Shown piece by piece: positions 45,701-61,740 of a DNA stretch of 64,000 bases. The stretch is from Apostichopus japonicus. Its lineage: Eukaryota > Echinodermata > Holothuroidea > Aspidochirotida > Stichopodidae. The translations under genes were made by a program, and so were the position numbers. The stretch's first letter is position 1, and the number at the start of each line of letters is the position of its first letter. The DNA is taken from assembly GCF_037975245.1 (NCBI RefSeq), contig NC_092577.1, forward strand, positions 7,905,001 through 7,969,000, given 5' to 3'. The notes below the pieces were generated by a model, which saw only the letters and a list, made by a program, of their open reading frames with translations, did not search any database and had not been told where the DNA came from.

Positions 45701-46801
45701 CTAAGCAACAGCTTGAGTGCCCTGTTCCGGTGCCTTTTCATCATTCCCATTGTTGGCTGAATCTTGCGGAACCTCATCGAAACTCTCCGGAACAGTGAAA
45801 TGTTGATAAATTGACTTTAAGACGTTACAATGTTCCCATGACAACAACATAATCAGTATTGGTGTAAGAGCTGGGGGTAACAGAACGAAAAATGTGCTCA
45901 CCGATTCCATGTGCCACCAGAACGTGGCGAAGTGGTTCTGGTAAGAGTTGCGCGCCAGCGATATGACGAGTTCGTACGAGTATATAGGGAAATACCCGAT
46001 GAGGAAGACGACCGTCAATGCGAAAACGAGTCCAAAGTGACGTGGGTGGTGTTTGTCTCGTGGAACTAGACTCTCGCCAGTCGTTGTGCCCCAAGTGGAA
46101 TATCGCGATTTCAGGACGATGACGTAAATTCCGGTTACTGTGGTAACGGTAGAGAGAAGAACGAGCGGCGCGATATATTCTACGAATAGTAACTTGGCGG
46201 TGACGAAAAATCGCTGTCGTAGGTGGGTGAGGTATAGCTGACATATCGAGAATTGGGAAGAGTACCATAACACACTCGCAAACACGAACTCAGGTATGCT
46301 GACCAATAGCGCGACAGCCCATACAATACCCATGACTATCAGACACCGTGTGTGTGTCGCGTTAAACACCGTCACGAACTTCTGCCGATATCGGTTTAAT
46401 TGTTGGATGGCTATGAGGATGAGGAACGCCGTGGAGGTGTTGGTCAGATACGTCTTCGAAAAATTAGCCAACCGGCATAGAAACGGTCCCGCTTGCCAAC
46501 ATGGGTTAATCGCATCCTCGATGTAAAGCGTACCGCTGACAAAGAGCAGACAACAACACGAACCAATCAGGTTATTCAAATACAGATATTTGTCCTGCCT
46601 CAGCCTTGGATTCTTACAAATAATCATCATCAACAGGAATGAGGCCAATAAGCCAAGGACTGTGATCACCGTATTGGAAATCGCCAATTTACCGTAGGTG
46701 GTAGTCTCGCAATAATTGTCAAAATCGTACGAATACGACCAGCTGCCGGTATCGGCGGTCACCTTGGCAGGAGCATTTGTCGATGTTTTCGGTTGACTCA
46801 T
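45701..46801 (-). CDS. divergent rhodopsin-like GPCR 2, single exon
   Basis: 366 residues from ATG at 46801 (context tcaagATGA). The open frame extends 11 codons upstream only from a TTG. TM helices lie at about 40-62, 72-92, 105-134, 153-178, 203-230, 256-280 and 300-322. C101/C109 and C187 are candidates for the conserved disulphide. Motifs are YLNNLIG in TM2 (no Asp), QQLNRYR for DRY, VEYIAPL in TM5, GYFPIYSYE in TM6 and LLPPALTPILI in TM7. The tail is acidic and Gln/Asn-rich with no palmitoylation Cys. It is the close paralogue of the gene at 54782-55870: shared EDAINPCW-type loop 1, AIQQLNRYR, FNATH, LLFVEYI, GESLV-RD and SYEL. Ligand unknown. Confidence 0.85.
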   Translation of the reverse strand: MSQPKTSTNAPAKVTADTGSWSYSYDFDNYCETTTYGKLAISNTVITVLGLLASFLLMMIICKNPRLRQDKYLYLNNLIGSCCCLLFVSGTLYIEDAINPCWQAGPFLCRLANFSKTYLTNTSTAFLILIAIQQLNRYRQKFVTVFNATHTRCLIVMGIVWAVALLVSIPEFVFASVLWYSSQFSICQLYLTHLRQRFFVTAKLLFVEYIAPLVLLSTVTTVTGIYVIVLKSRYSTWGTTTGESLVPRDKHHPRHFGLVFALTVVFLIGYFPIYSYELVISLARNSYQNHFATFWWHMESVSTFFVLLPPALTPILIMLLSWEHCNVLKSIYQHFTVPESFDEVPQDSANNGNDEKAPEQGTQAVA

Positions 46802-47474
46802 CTTGATAGGATTTTCGCGATAATTTGTAGTCAAATTAAACAGAGACAGACGTCACACTTATCTGTCATTCCTTGTAAAAAGTGTTGATTCTTCACTTCA
46901 AAGTCTGCTGAAATACTCGATAGTTCTTGTGCAGAGTCTGCGGCGCAACGGCCAAGTCAACCCCTCCTTTTTTTTTGTAATTCAAAGAAAGGAAGAAAGA
47001 AAGAAAGAAAAACTGTCGAAGATGTAAAATAAGAAAAGGAACGATTGGTCTATATGCCAGAAGATATCCAACTATATTCCTATATAGAAGCAGTACTTGT
47101 TTGAGTTCTTCTCAGCTTAATAGGTAAAACCTTGCCAAATCAATACACTATTTATCTGTTATTGGAGGTAATTTATGGTGAAAAATACTTCCAAGCGTAT
47201 AGCTATCCTACCAAGTGGTTTTTATATCGAACGAAGAAGATATGACAAGATTCACAGGCTGATACTATTACTTCCGGTAGAAGCCGATAAATACTGAAGC
47301 AGGTCTGTGCGGATATCAGTTTCCATGTCAACGAAGGCAATACCCAGGTTAGTTATTTTCAACGATGGGTATAACTATAGTGAAACAGGACACGCGTCAT
47401 TTCATGCGAGTATAGCCTATACGTTTTGAGTCAGGAGTTATATAAACCGGCAATGCAGAATGCTCTACGTTCCT
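46802..47474. other. upstream region of GPCR gene 2
   Basis: No coding sequence. A GAAA-type microsatellite lies at 46985-47011. Confidence 0.4.
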
Positions 47475-47779
47475 CAGGGATGTGCTCAGAAATATTGAGT
47501 GCCGGGCAGATTGCGCGGTAGTGTGATCCACACCCTGGGAGAGGGATCTCATGGGTGGTGTACCCCCTCCCCACTGGACAAATTTTGCATATGAAGTATG
47601 CTTAGGTGGTGCTATTTTCCTATTCTGTGCCATGTATTCTCCCAGATTTTGGTTATGGTAAAATTTGTTAAATTATCATAAAAAAGTGCCGGGCGGCAAA
47701 AAAATACTGGTTGTGCTGGGCGGCATTCAGAACTGATGGGCGCAGCCGCCCGGTGCCGCCCAGTGTGAGCACATCCTTG
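47475..47779. mobile_element. short TIR element, hAT-like ends
   Basis: 305 bp, left end CAGGGATGTGCTCA and right end TGAGCACATCCTTG (13 of 14 paired). It is flanked by a 6-bp direct repeat gttcct (47469-47474, 47780-47785). The interior is rich in gccgggcggc-type words. Non-coding. The 6-bp duplication is shorter than the usual hAT 8 bp. Confidence 0.65.
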
Positions 47780-49945
<2,166 letters not shown>

Positions 49946-50143
49946 TGTCCATCGCTGCTATGTACACTGTGTTCTGGGTATATTGACCGTAGCTGCATGT
50001 ATTGACTGTACACTAGTGTCTAATTACCGACGGTAGCAAGCTGTGTGTATTTTCTGAGATCGATGGTGGTGACTAACACTTCTGTTACACCTCATTCGAA
50101 ACTAGGTCAGTTTACCGGCATCAGACGTTTCTTTGAGCGTGAG
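49946..50143 (+). repeat. dispersed repeat, copy 2
   Basis: Partner of 35683-35892, same orientation, no TIRs or frame. It lies about 3.1 kb upstream of GPCR gene 2. Confidence 0.8.
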
Positions 50144-52907
50144 TCTCCACTCCCATTAAAGTGTGCAGTTCCAATTGCCTCTGCTCGCCCCTTTTCCCGA
50201 CGGTTGATTAAAAACATTTTCCTTTCCGAAGAGATCTGCTCTCAAGTAACTATAGTAACGGTTAGTTATATGCATTTAACTTAGCTCGACTATAATCATA
50301 CCTAAGTATGCTATACGCGTCCGTAAACAAAAAGTTCACAACCTTTCACCGCGTCGTAAAACTAACCACCGCTCCTGTCATCAAAGCTTTATGTTAAACG
50401 GTAAAGATATTCTAAAAACTTCCCTTTATACAATATCGTAACCGTACACGACGGGGAAATTGCCATCAAACAACGTATAGCAAATGATTTATGTAGCCCC
50501 CCCCCCCACCTCAACCTCCGCTGACGTTTATGGATAGTTAAGCAGCACATTAGTGAGACATTCTTGAATTTAATTGCGTCATGTGACCGGTTGATTCTAC
50601 CTCTATACAATCTAGGCGTCGCTATGCGATTAGGCGCTAATGTTTAAGTTACAGTGTATTCCCCCGAAGCACAATTCCCAGACTGTGTCTGCATATCAAG
50701 TATTATTCCTATACCAGCAAATCTGCACCCGATCCTCATTATTGTCATGATAACTATGGTCGATATTGATAATGTTGATGTACGGTGTTGTATTATAACA
50801 TCGTAACACATGTTATGAATTTCACGATATTTATTGGGACTCTTACAAAATGCCGCATGGTCGAAAAAAAGCGTTGGCAGAGTACTGGTTGACTTATTTT
50901 CTCATATGATTCTGCATAACACCAGGTATTTAACTTGTTTGATGTGCGGGTTGAGAGTATAACTTGTTTGACGGCACAGTGTATCGTTTTAATGTGGCAA
51001 CAACAATCACTGAAATTGAATTGTATTGCTCAAATGTCGATGGAAATTGTCAATGTCTTTAGAGTTAGCATACCAGTCGCTTGCTGTAATATCCGACTGT
51101 CAAAGGCCTCCTTGAATGGCTTGTAAGGCTTCCACGATCATGACAATGTGTAACGACATATGAGAGGAAGTTATAATACAAGACCATAACCATCGTGGAA
51201 CAACATTACCAATATCCACATAGTTATCGTGACCACAACGAGAATCGGTTGAAATCTAAAGTCTTTAACTTCAAACTGGTTATAATCTCCTGAAAAAAAT
51301 ATTAAAAAAAATGTATAAATATATCTATATGTTTATTTAGATATTGCATTGGTTGTATACTGTGTTCAATGCTCGCTGTTAAGTTGTTTTTATGTGCCTA
51401 ACGGCGTATCGTCAACCCTTCTAGTTTTCTTATAGCCAAAAAATCTGGCATACGTGTCTAAGGTGACCATGCAGACATCCTCGTATTTCATGTACACAAG
51501 CCCGCATTAAAAGCATGTTCACGAATTTGTCCCTGGTTTCTACGTAACCTCCTCAGATCATTACAAATATGCTAGGAACAATTACTCAGTTTAACATAGA
51601 ATAGAGCTTTTAGACATTTTAATTTGGATATAAAGTTTATTGGGGATGTAATACAGATAGAAACTTGGGCGTTCGATTAACATACTTAAAATAAAGCGCC
51701 TGTAAACACAGTAGGATGTCCTTAAACGTCTATCATCAAACAACGTAAATATAGTATAACCACTTGTATGTATCATGTCCAAGGTTTTCCTGAAAAAAAT
51801 TAACTTTGGTTACTTTAATGTTAGGAAAGAACTGCTTGAGGGGGAGTTGGAGGGGGGGGGTATTAGCGAGGCTGAGATTAAGTTTCATACCGTGCTTAAA
51901 GAAATTTTAATATAGTATGAACTCGTGATTTAGCTGACAACGTTATCATTGTGAATACCAACTTGTTAATAGCTACACGAGACATGACCACAAAGAACAA
52001 TCCTCAATTTGTAATTTTGGCTTACGTTCACATAGCGAACTGGGCAGGAATCCAACTCGTGTATTTGCCTCAGCTTTCTGCATGGCTTTTGAGAACGTGT
52101 TCTCGTGAATTATGTGACACGTTGTCTGTCTTTGATCACGACTTGGCTAAACATATCACATGAGTGGCAATGTTCACTGATTAGTTGGTTTGAGCAAGCG
52201 TATAGTAAAATGCTTTTTTTGGCTCTATTGGCTTGCCATAGGATGGTCTTTGTTTTACGCTGACTGTCACTGATCAACATTAATCAAACCGAGTAAAGGA
52301 TCTTCCCGTGTACCACACACAAACTCCCCAACTGGCTTAGTATGAATAAACTTAGCTGTAAGTAACAACAAACTTTGATAAATCACATAAAGATTTTTTT
52401 CCTTTCACCTTAACGTCATTCTTTGAATAAATACAAACTCAGTATCGAATACTGACTCGAATATATTTTTCTCGAAATTCTTCTCAGAAAATATGTTATT
52501 TGTGGACATTTGGTCAGTGAGGTGCAGATGATTCTAAAGGTGTAGGGTTGTATATCCCCATCTCCACCCCACCCCGACTGGTTCAGATATGAGGGGGGGG
52601 GGATATGAACCCTTTATGGGATAGACAGAGACAGATTCAGGAGTTTGTCAAGAAGGCCTGAGGGTGGTCATGCGGTCGTTGAAGCTGACTTCCAAGTGGT
52701 GAAGGAGGGTGCATGCATCCACCCCACCCCCAGTGAACATTCAGAAGTTAAATGCTGCATTCTGAGGTATATTTAGGGTATGAATTAGGTGACTATGGAA
52801 ATTTTGCTTATAAATACTTTTGTATAAAGATGGAAAAGGTAAGACTAAGAGATTGGAGAGGTGGGGGGGGGGGGTGGGGAAGTTGCATGGAAATGGTTTA
52901 TACATAC
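50144..52907. other. intergenic, nothing firmly recognised
   Basis: AT-rich. Poly-C run near 50500 and G-rich runs near 51855 and 52595. A repeat word shared with 58997 (gcattctgaggtatatttag) sits at 52757. No supported gene. Confidence 0.4.
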
Positions 52908-54781
<1,874 letters not shown>

Positions 54782-55870
54782 TTATGCGTTCAAATTAACA
54801 TCGGCAAATTCTTCCTGTTTTTCTGCTGCCGCACCGGTTTCTCTTGTCTGATCGTCAAAAATAGTAACCGTAATACCGCGATATATCTCTATCACGGTGT
54901 CACGATGTGGCCATGAGAACAGCAGGACGAAAAGTGGCACGAGGGCCGGCGGAACCAACACGAAGAAGGTACTAACAAGATCCATATGAAGCCAGAATTT
55001 GCTAAACCTTCCAGTTTGAAACAAGCCTTCTTTAAATGAGGCTAACTCGTACGAATAAAGAGGGAAATATCCTATGGTGTACACAAATGCCAAGCAGATG
55101 ACGAGCGCAAAATGTTTGGGTTGTTTCAAATCTCGGACGACTAGACTCTCACCAGCCGTTACTCCAAAGGTGGTGTATTGTGACCGTACCATGAAGACGT
55201 AGAAACTGGTAATGATGACAACGAGAACAAGAATAAGAAACGGCGAGATGTATTCTACGAATAGGATCTTAGCTGAGAGAGTAAATCCTTGCGCCAAATT
55301 GGAATTGTAAACACCGCAGAAAGATAGAACACCCTCTTGATCGAAGTGGAGCACGTTTGATAACACCAACTCCGGTACGCTTACCACTATCGCGAAACAC
55401 CAAATCCCGGCCACGGTGATGAGCCAACGCTGATGAGTGGCGTTGAAAAAGTTGTCGGTTTTTCTGCGGTATCGGTTCAACTGCTGTATCGCTAGGCAAA
55501 CTAACAAGAAAGTCGAAACATTCGTTAGAGACGTCTTCAGGAAGTGAACCATCTTGCACAAGAAACGGCCGATACTCCAGCAGGGGTTAATAGCTTCTTC
55601 AGTATATAGCAAACCGGTCATCGCCAATAGAACAATCGCCACACCGATCAGATGGTTGAGCAGCAGAAACTTATCCCCTCTCAATGCAGCATTCTTCATT
55701 ATCATCGTCACTAAGAAAAAACCGGTAACGAGACCGAAAATGGTGAAGGAGATGTTAAATACAGCCAGCGTAGGGAAGGAGTTGTCATCACAATAGTTCA
55801 TAAAGTGGTAGAGGTAGTCGACTAAAGAATCCGAATCGGTAGAGTTTGGCTTTGTTGTATCACCTTTCAT
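54782..55870 (-). CDS. divergent rhodopsin-like GPCR 3, single exon
   Basis: 362 residues from ATG at 55870 (context acaagATGA). The frame extends upstream only to a TTG. TM helices lie at about 35-58, 68-88, 102-132, 149-172, 197-227, 253-276 and 297-319. N-terminal sequons include NST and NIS. C97/C105 and C185 are placed for the loop disulphide. Motifs are LLNHLIG in TM2 (no Asp), QQLNRYRR for DRY, VEYISPF in TM5, GYFPLYSYE in TM6 and LVPPALVPLFV in TM7. The tail is acidic. A pyrimidine tract ending aattcag lies 26 bases before the ATG, so a 5' UTR intron is possible. AATAAA overlaps the stop (gcaTAATAAAC), which would give a very short 3' UTR if used. Ligand unknown. Confidence 0.85.
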   Translation of the reverse strand: MKGDTTKPNSTDSDSLVDYLYHFMNYCDDNSFPTLAVFNISFTIFGLVTGFFLVTMIMKNAALRGDKFLLLNHLIGVAIVLLAMTGLLYTEEAINPCWSIGRFLCKMVHFLKTSLTNVSTFLLVCLAIQQLNRYRRKTDNFFNATHQRWLITVAGIWCFAIVVSVPELVLSNVLHFDQEGVLSFCGVYNSNLAQGFTLSAKILFVEYISPFLILVLVVIITSFYVFMVRSQYTTFGVTAGESLVVRDLKQPKHFALVICLAFVYTIGYFPLYSYELASFKEGLFQTGRFSKFWLHMDLVSTFFVLVPPALVPLFVLLFSWPHRDTVIEIYRGITVTIFDDQTRETGAAAEKQEEFADVNLNA

Positions 55871-57757
55871 CTTGTACAAAAAATTGTTCCAACTGAATTA
55901 AACAAGAAAAAAAAAGTGTTCCGTGGCAATACTAGTTTTATAAGGTTAAAGTCGCCAAAAGAAAGTCCGTAACGGTTGAAACTATAGCCAGCCTTCAGAT
56001 GACCTGCAAGAATGGAACAAAATATTCCAAGCTAAAAACGTACGAAGCCTCTATCCAGAAATTACAATATTGCTTGATGTAATGACAGCAGACGAATGCT
56101 GCAAACAAATCCTCAAAGAAGCACACACTTCTAGTGAGAATATGTGACCCCAACACCTCGTCGGAATAGGTGAATAAATATTTTCTAAGCTGTGCCAAAT
56201 CAAAGTTGATCATAGAGCAATATGTGCCATTCATACGCCTGCACGTGACAGTCTCAGTTGTCGATCCCCAGCAATCCAGGTCTCTCTTGGTGTTTTTTTT
56301 AACAAGGTCGATCGGTCAATGCCAATAGTGTCTAAATATGATGACTTTTCCATTTTTTTCATTTATTGGCGGGAATCCAGAATGCCAAAAAAAAAACAAA
56401 CAATATCGTATGGTTTCCATGCAACCCGTTTTTGTGAGCATTCCCAGGGAGGTAGCATTTGTTAAACAACTTAAGTATTTTTAGGTTCAGTTCGCTGGTA
56501 TCCTATAGTAACAGAAGTTTCTGAACAACCAAAACAAGTGCCATTCAGTCCGGGTTTCCAACGGATTAGAAGGGGGTGGGCTGAGGGGGATTCTAAACTT
56601 TTCCAACTGATGTTAGTATCGGGGGCATATATAGAAAGGCGTCCCCGGGCCCGGAAGAGTGGGCGAATGCTACCCCGAATGAATTTAACAAAACACTAGA
56701 ACCCGAATGAACATTATATATCCTTTATCCTCAGATTGATAACGGAGATTAGGTCGGGTTTGGGGAAGGGGGCGGTGATGAGACTTGTTCCCCTACCAAT
56801 CCTGACTTTGCGTATATAGATCACTGATCTAAAATGGAATTGCATTGTTACAATATGAATGTTGGAAGAACGTTAAGTGCCAATTAAGACTGAATGTGGC
56901 CTTTAGGTATTGATCGATTATGCTATTATCACAATCATATGCCATTTCCATCACTAACGAAAAAGTTCCATATCAAGGAAAACGTGTAAGGAATACATTG
57001 GGTGCTTCTTAAAAGAGTGACAGAGTTTATATTGACTCCAAAGCTATCTTATTTCATTATGCAATTTGTCTATAGTTATATCCGTAGACTATGAAAGCGG
57101 CTGATTCGACGATCTGTTAAACTTAGTTGATCAGTCACAATATATAACGACCTTTGCATCAGTATCATACGCGACTCTTACACTGAAATATTAAGTAAAA
57201 ATATGCAGTGTGCCTCCCCCCCCCCACCCACACACACACACACGTACTTTGCTTATCTATCTGTTGCACATCTGTCTTAATACTTTGGCAGGTTTGGTTT
57301 TTATTCACAGCTCCATGCTCAGCTGTAGCATTACATACACCCCTAATATGATGCCTAATGTAAGCAGACTTACATGAAATGTCCTCATTATTGTGTGTCT
57401 CTCTATATATTATCAAATGTAGTTTATACCAAACTGTCCTGTAATGATACTGGTATCATTTACATGTGCTTTGTAACTGCATAAGTGCACCTGACCTTTA
57501 GTTCCCCTTGAACTAGGACATCAAATATCGGTCGCAGTATTATACTCGTTGCAATCCAACAAACTACACAAGGCAACTTTTCATGGAGCTTTCTTTTGGA
57601 TTTTCTACTCGAACAGCAACAGCTGAAAGTGTCAAATTCTTCATCATGTAATACTGTCGTGGATTGAAGGGACGGGGTTGTGTGCTGTTTGTGGTGTAAC
57701 CCCTCCCCCACCCCCCCCCCGTTTTCAGCCTCACGCACAACTGTCAAGGTATAGTTA
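55871..57757. other. upstream region of GPCR gene 3
   Basis: No coding sequence. Poly-C run and (AC)n near 57217-57243. Open frames on the minus strand have no recognisable domain. Confidence 0.4.
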
Positions 57758-58095
57758 CCTTATTTATTTCATTTTTATTTCATTTATTTATTTGTGTTTT
57801 ATATAAGTATGACATATGACATAGAAGGAGACAAGAAACAAAACTTGTGAAAGGAAGTTTAGGCTACTAAAAAGAACTTTACAAAAAGAGAACCCCAAAA
57901 ACAAAACAAAAAACAAACAGAACCACCCCTTCCTCTCCCTTCCCTCACCCCATTTTTCCCTCTCAGTTTCATTTCGCAGTTCTAGTACATGTTGATGAAG
58001 TGCTTTTGTAAGCTTTTTCTAAAATCAACTAATGAAGGCATCGCCTTCAAAGTGAAAGGTAGAGGATTCCAAAGTGCGATGGCCCGATGATGTAA
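57758..58095 (-). pseudogene. non-LTR retrotransposon 3' fragment, second family
   Basis: On the minus strand 58095-57982 reads LHHRAIALWNPLPFTLKAM, then PSLVDFRKSLQKHFINMY and a stop. The ALWNxLP...FRKxLxxH pattern is the typical C-terminus of LINE-type ORF2 proteins. It is followed by about 220 bp of 3' UTR ending in an (AAATAAATG)-like tail at 57760-57790. Upstream sequence is frameshifted. It is unlike the fragment at 24185-24830. Confidence 0.65.
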
Positions 58096-59035
58096 ACTGT
58101 TTTTAAAGAAATTGTTCTAAACATTTATAATGTTGTGACATTTATAATCTAAATGTTACTCGGAATGCACCATTAGACGAATTAAGTTTTGTAAGCTGAT
58201 AACCCCCAGGGCCTCCCCTCACCAAACAGGAATTCGGATTCAACGATTCCATCACCACCCCTCCCCCCTCCCACCTCCTTCATGAAATCTTTAAATACTT
58301 CAATATGATCATGTACTATAGTATGGAATACAACATGCATGGTTCTACGAGGGAGCAGTCAGCGAGCTGCTTCGATATAACAAAACAAAGTGCAATTGAC
58401 TGCTAGCTATTTTTAATAAAACTTGATATGTTGTGTTATCAGACCCTCAATGCACTTTTGAATTTGGTATTTTTAAATTAAATTGTCCTGAGGGAAGTAT
58501 ATTGGAGTGTATAGTGAACCCCTCTTCAGGCAATATTTATAATAACACTGTACAGTAATCGGATATTATATCAAAGGCGCTTACAAGGTCATACCGGAAT
58601 TGCCTCCTCCGTCACAAAAAAAAGAAAAGAAATAATAATCTTAAAAACTAACAACATGAGCAAAAAATCTCAGTTGCTATAAGTTTTTAATCCTGTTTAT
58701 ATACATGGACGTCCTACCCATTCCAAAAGACTGCCTCTCATTATTATGAAGGGGTTACATAATAGTCAAATGCCACCGTCTCTGTACCGGGAAAAATGCT
58801 GTGAAGGAAGTTAAACGGGTACTACCGAAGTAATAATATGTCCGTTACCCTCAGGTGCGGATCAATTATTTAAAAAATTAAGAGATGTTAAGGATGTACG
58901 GGCGTCTGTTGGATACTCCCCCCTCCTCCCTCCCAGACAGATACTCCCCCCTCCTCCCTCCCAGACAAGAAGTAGAATTTAAGACGTTGAATAGTGCATT
59001 CTGAGGCATATTTAGGCTATAAATTAGGTTGATAT
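58096..59035. other. intergenic with small tandem duplications
   Basis: A 27-bp unit (agatactcccccctcctccc) is tandemly duplicated at about 58912-58965. The word gcattctgaggcatatttag, shared with 52757, sits at 58997, just before the purine array. Confidence 0.5.
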
Positions 59036-60194
59036 AAGGAAGGGAAGGGAAGGGAAGGGAAGGGAAGGAAGGGAAGGGAAGGGAAGGGAAGGGAAGGGAA
59101 GGGAAGGGAAGGGAAGGGAAGGGAAGGGAAGGGAAGGGAAGGGAAGGGAAGGGAAGGGAAGGGAAGGGAAGGGAAGGGAAGGGAAGGGAAGGGAAGGGAA
59201 GGGAAGGGAAGGGAAGGGAAGGGAAGGGAAGGGAAGGGAAGGGAAGGGAAGGAAGGGAAGGGAAGGGAAGGGAAGGGAAGGGAAGGGAAGGGAAGGGAAG
59301 GGAAGGGAAGGGAAGGGAAGGGAAGGGAAGGGAAGTGAAGGGAAGGGAAGGGAAGGGAAGGGAAGGGAAGGGAAGGGAAGGGAAGGGAAGGGAAGGGAAG
59401 GGAAGGGAAGGGAAGGGAAGGGAAGGGAAGGGAAGGGAAGGGAAGGGAAGGGAAGGGAAGGGAAGGGAAGGGAAGGGAAGGGAAGGGAAGGGAAGGGAAG
59501 GGAAGGGAAGGGAAGGGAAGGGAAGGGAAGGGAAGGGAAGGGAAGGGAAGGGAAGGGAAGGGAAGGGAAGGGAAGGGAAGGGAGGGGAGGGGAGGGGAGG
59601 GGAGGGGAGGGGAGGGGAGAGGGGAGAGGGGAGAGGGAGGGGAGGGGAGGGGAGGGGAGGGGAGGGGAGGGGGGGAGAGGGGAGAGGGGAGAGGGGGGAG
59701 GGAGGGGAGAGGGGAGAGGGGAGAGGGGAGAGGGGAGAGGGGAGAGGGGAGAGGGGAGAGGGGAGAGGGGAGAGGGGAGAGGGGAGAGGGGAGAGGGGAG
59801 AGGGGAGAGGGGAGAGGGGAGAGGGGAGAGGGGAGAGGGGAGAGGGGAGAGGGGAGAGGGGAGAGGGGAGAGGGGAGAGGGGAGAGGGGAGAGGGGAGAG
59901 GGGAGAGGGGAGAGGGGGAGAGGGGAGAGGAGAGGAGAGGAGAGGAGAGGAGAGGAGACGAGACGAGACGAGACGAGACGAGACGAGACGAGACGAGACG
60001 AGACGAGACGAGACGAGACGAGACGAGACGAGACGAAACGAAACGAAACGAAACGAAAAGAAATGAGACGAAACGAAGGAAAACGAAGGTAAACGAAGGT
60101 AAACGAAGGAAAACGAAGGAAAACGAAAGAAAGAAAGAAAGAAAAGAAAATAAAAGAAGAAAAGGAAGAAATTAAGAAAGAAAGAAAGGAAGAA
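59036..60194. repeat. 1.1-kb purine-rich repeat array, graded motifs
   Basis: Successive blocks: (AAGGG)n about 59040-59580, (AGGGG)n to about 59690, (GAGGGGA)n 7-mers to about 59925, (GGAGA)n to about 59957, (GAGAC)n to about 60033, then GAAAC, GAAGG and GAAA units. The + strand is pure purine over roughly 59036-59957 except one T (59336). The 450- and 243-residue frames are artefacts of the repeat. Confidence 0.95.
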
Positions 60195-60530
60195 CATCAA
60201 CCAGCCAACAACACAAATCAAAAAACACAATTGCCCTTTTGTGTAGTATTAATTTTTTATCTTTTATTTCTACTGTGTAATTTCCGATCGAATAATTGCA
60301 CGTTTGTCGTACAGTCGTACACGGTTGTTTTAAAGATCCCCGGAGCACTTCTACTTGCAATGATATACCTGTATATTTCGCAAAATGTTGTAGCAACGAT
60401 ATTAACTTTCACCTGAGACAAGTGATTGATTTCATCTTTTCATAACAAAATTGTATCTTTAAAAATCTAGAACACACTGTAGGAACGAAATATCGTATAT
60501 CACGTCATTTTTATATCTATCTATATTTTA
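60195..60530. other. intergenic, nothing recognised
   Basis: AT-rich, no gene seen. Confidence 0.4.
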
Positions 60531-60762
60531 ATGGAACCAACGCCCTTAGATATGTATTTCATTATTTTCTTTATCCACGCGATTTTTGTAGGCAGTGATA
60601 TGTTTTACCTTCCGTTTACACTAGTTTCTCTATGCGATTTCAATACCTGTAAAATAAAGGAAAAATCGACAGTCTTAGAGGTGATGACTTGTCGCAGAGG
60701 TGGATTTCGGGACACTTTTTTGGCGCTTTCATTTGGCAACGGGCTGTACAAATATTTCCTAA
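60531..60762 (+). CDS. possible first exon, unrecognised
   Basis: An ATG frame that reaches a good donor (cctaacg followed by gtaagt near 60763). The peptide starts with a polar stretch and a hydrophobic segment (MYFIIFFIHAIFVGS) that could be a signal sequence, followed by a Cys-containing region. Its continuation would fall near or across the 100-N gap, so it cannot be tested here. No family recognised; may be chance. Confidence 0.2.
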
Positions 60763-60912
60763 CGGTAAGTAAATATTGAATACGAATGTGTTACTTTATT
60801 TTACGAAAATTTGTTTAAATTGAAATTATTGTAATCTTTTAAAATTAAATTCGGTTATTTTCCAGTATAGCAATACATTCCAAATGTCTTTTCAAAGACT
60901 AGCATCGTTCAG

Positions 60913-61012
60913 NNNNNNNNNNNNNNNNNNNNNNNNNNNNNNNNNNNNNNNNNNNNNNNNNNNNNNNNNNNNNNNNNNNNNNNNNNNNNNNNNNNNNNNN
61001 NNNNNNNNNNNN
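60913..61012. other. assembly gap of 100 N
   Basis: Exactly 100 N, the conventional length for a scaffold gap of unknown size. Confidence 0.98.
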
Positions 61013-61667
61013 TGGCCTCGAAATAAAGGCAGACTAAGCTTAAGATTGTTGGAGAGCTCAGGGTACCAACTCACGAGATCTGGGTAGAATTCTCCATTCA
61101 GCAACATTGAGTGATATTCGAGGATATGAATCCTAAGATGTGTAAGCCGTAACCAAATAGAGCCACGACACTACTCTTTTTCCAAATGTGTGGGGTGGAC
61201 ATTTGATATTGTTTCCCTCATCCATCGAAATGTGGGGGGACGTGTCCCCCCGTCCCCCCCTGGATTGACGCCCATGGCCTGCTGTACCAATGATTTCCCG
61301 CGTACACTGCCGTACGGGTAAAATGTGAATTCCTTTTTGGGGGGATTTAATGGTCATGCATAATAAATGAGAACAATGTGCATTTGAAACAATAACACTA
61401 GGGTGAGTGATGAGGGGCTCTAAATACAAAAAATACCAAAAAAGATCCCAGGAAAATTCAGTGATCCACATGAAAAAACAAAGGTATCTCAGGAGAATTT
61501 TGAGGATCAAAACCCTTTCTAAATGCCACCATTTTGCATGTAGGCACCATCAGGATTTGAAAATTTTTCAAAAGGGGAGGGGCAACCCCCTCCCCTTTAT
61601 ACCCCTCCCCCAGGACGCGGATCACTGTCACAAATTACCCGGCTCTACAAATGGTCTGGTGACAACC

Positions 61668-61740
<73 letters not shown>

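Noticed and set aside
58878-60230. 450-residue Ser/Leu/Pro repeat frame
   Set aside because: Translation of the purine/pyrimidine array; low-complexity artefact on both strands.
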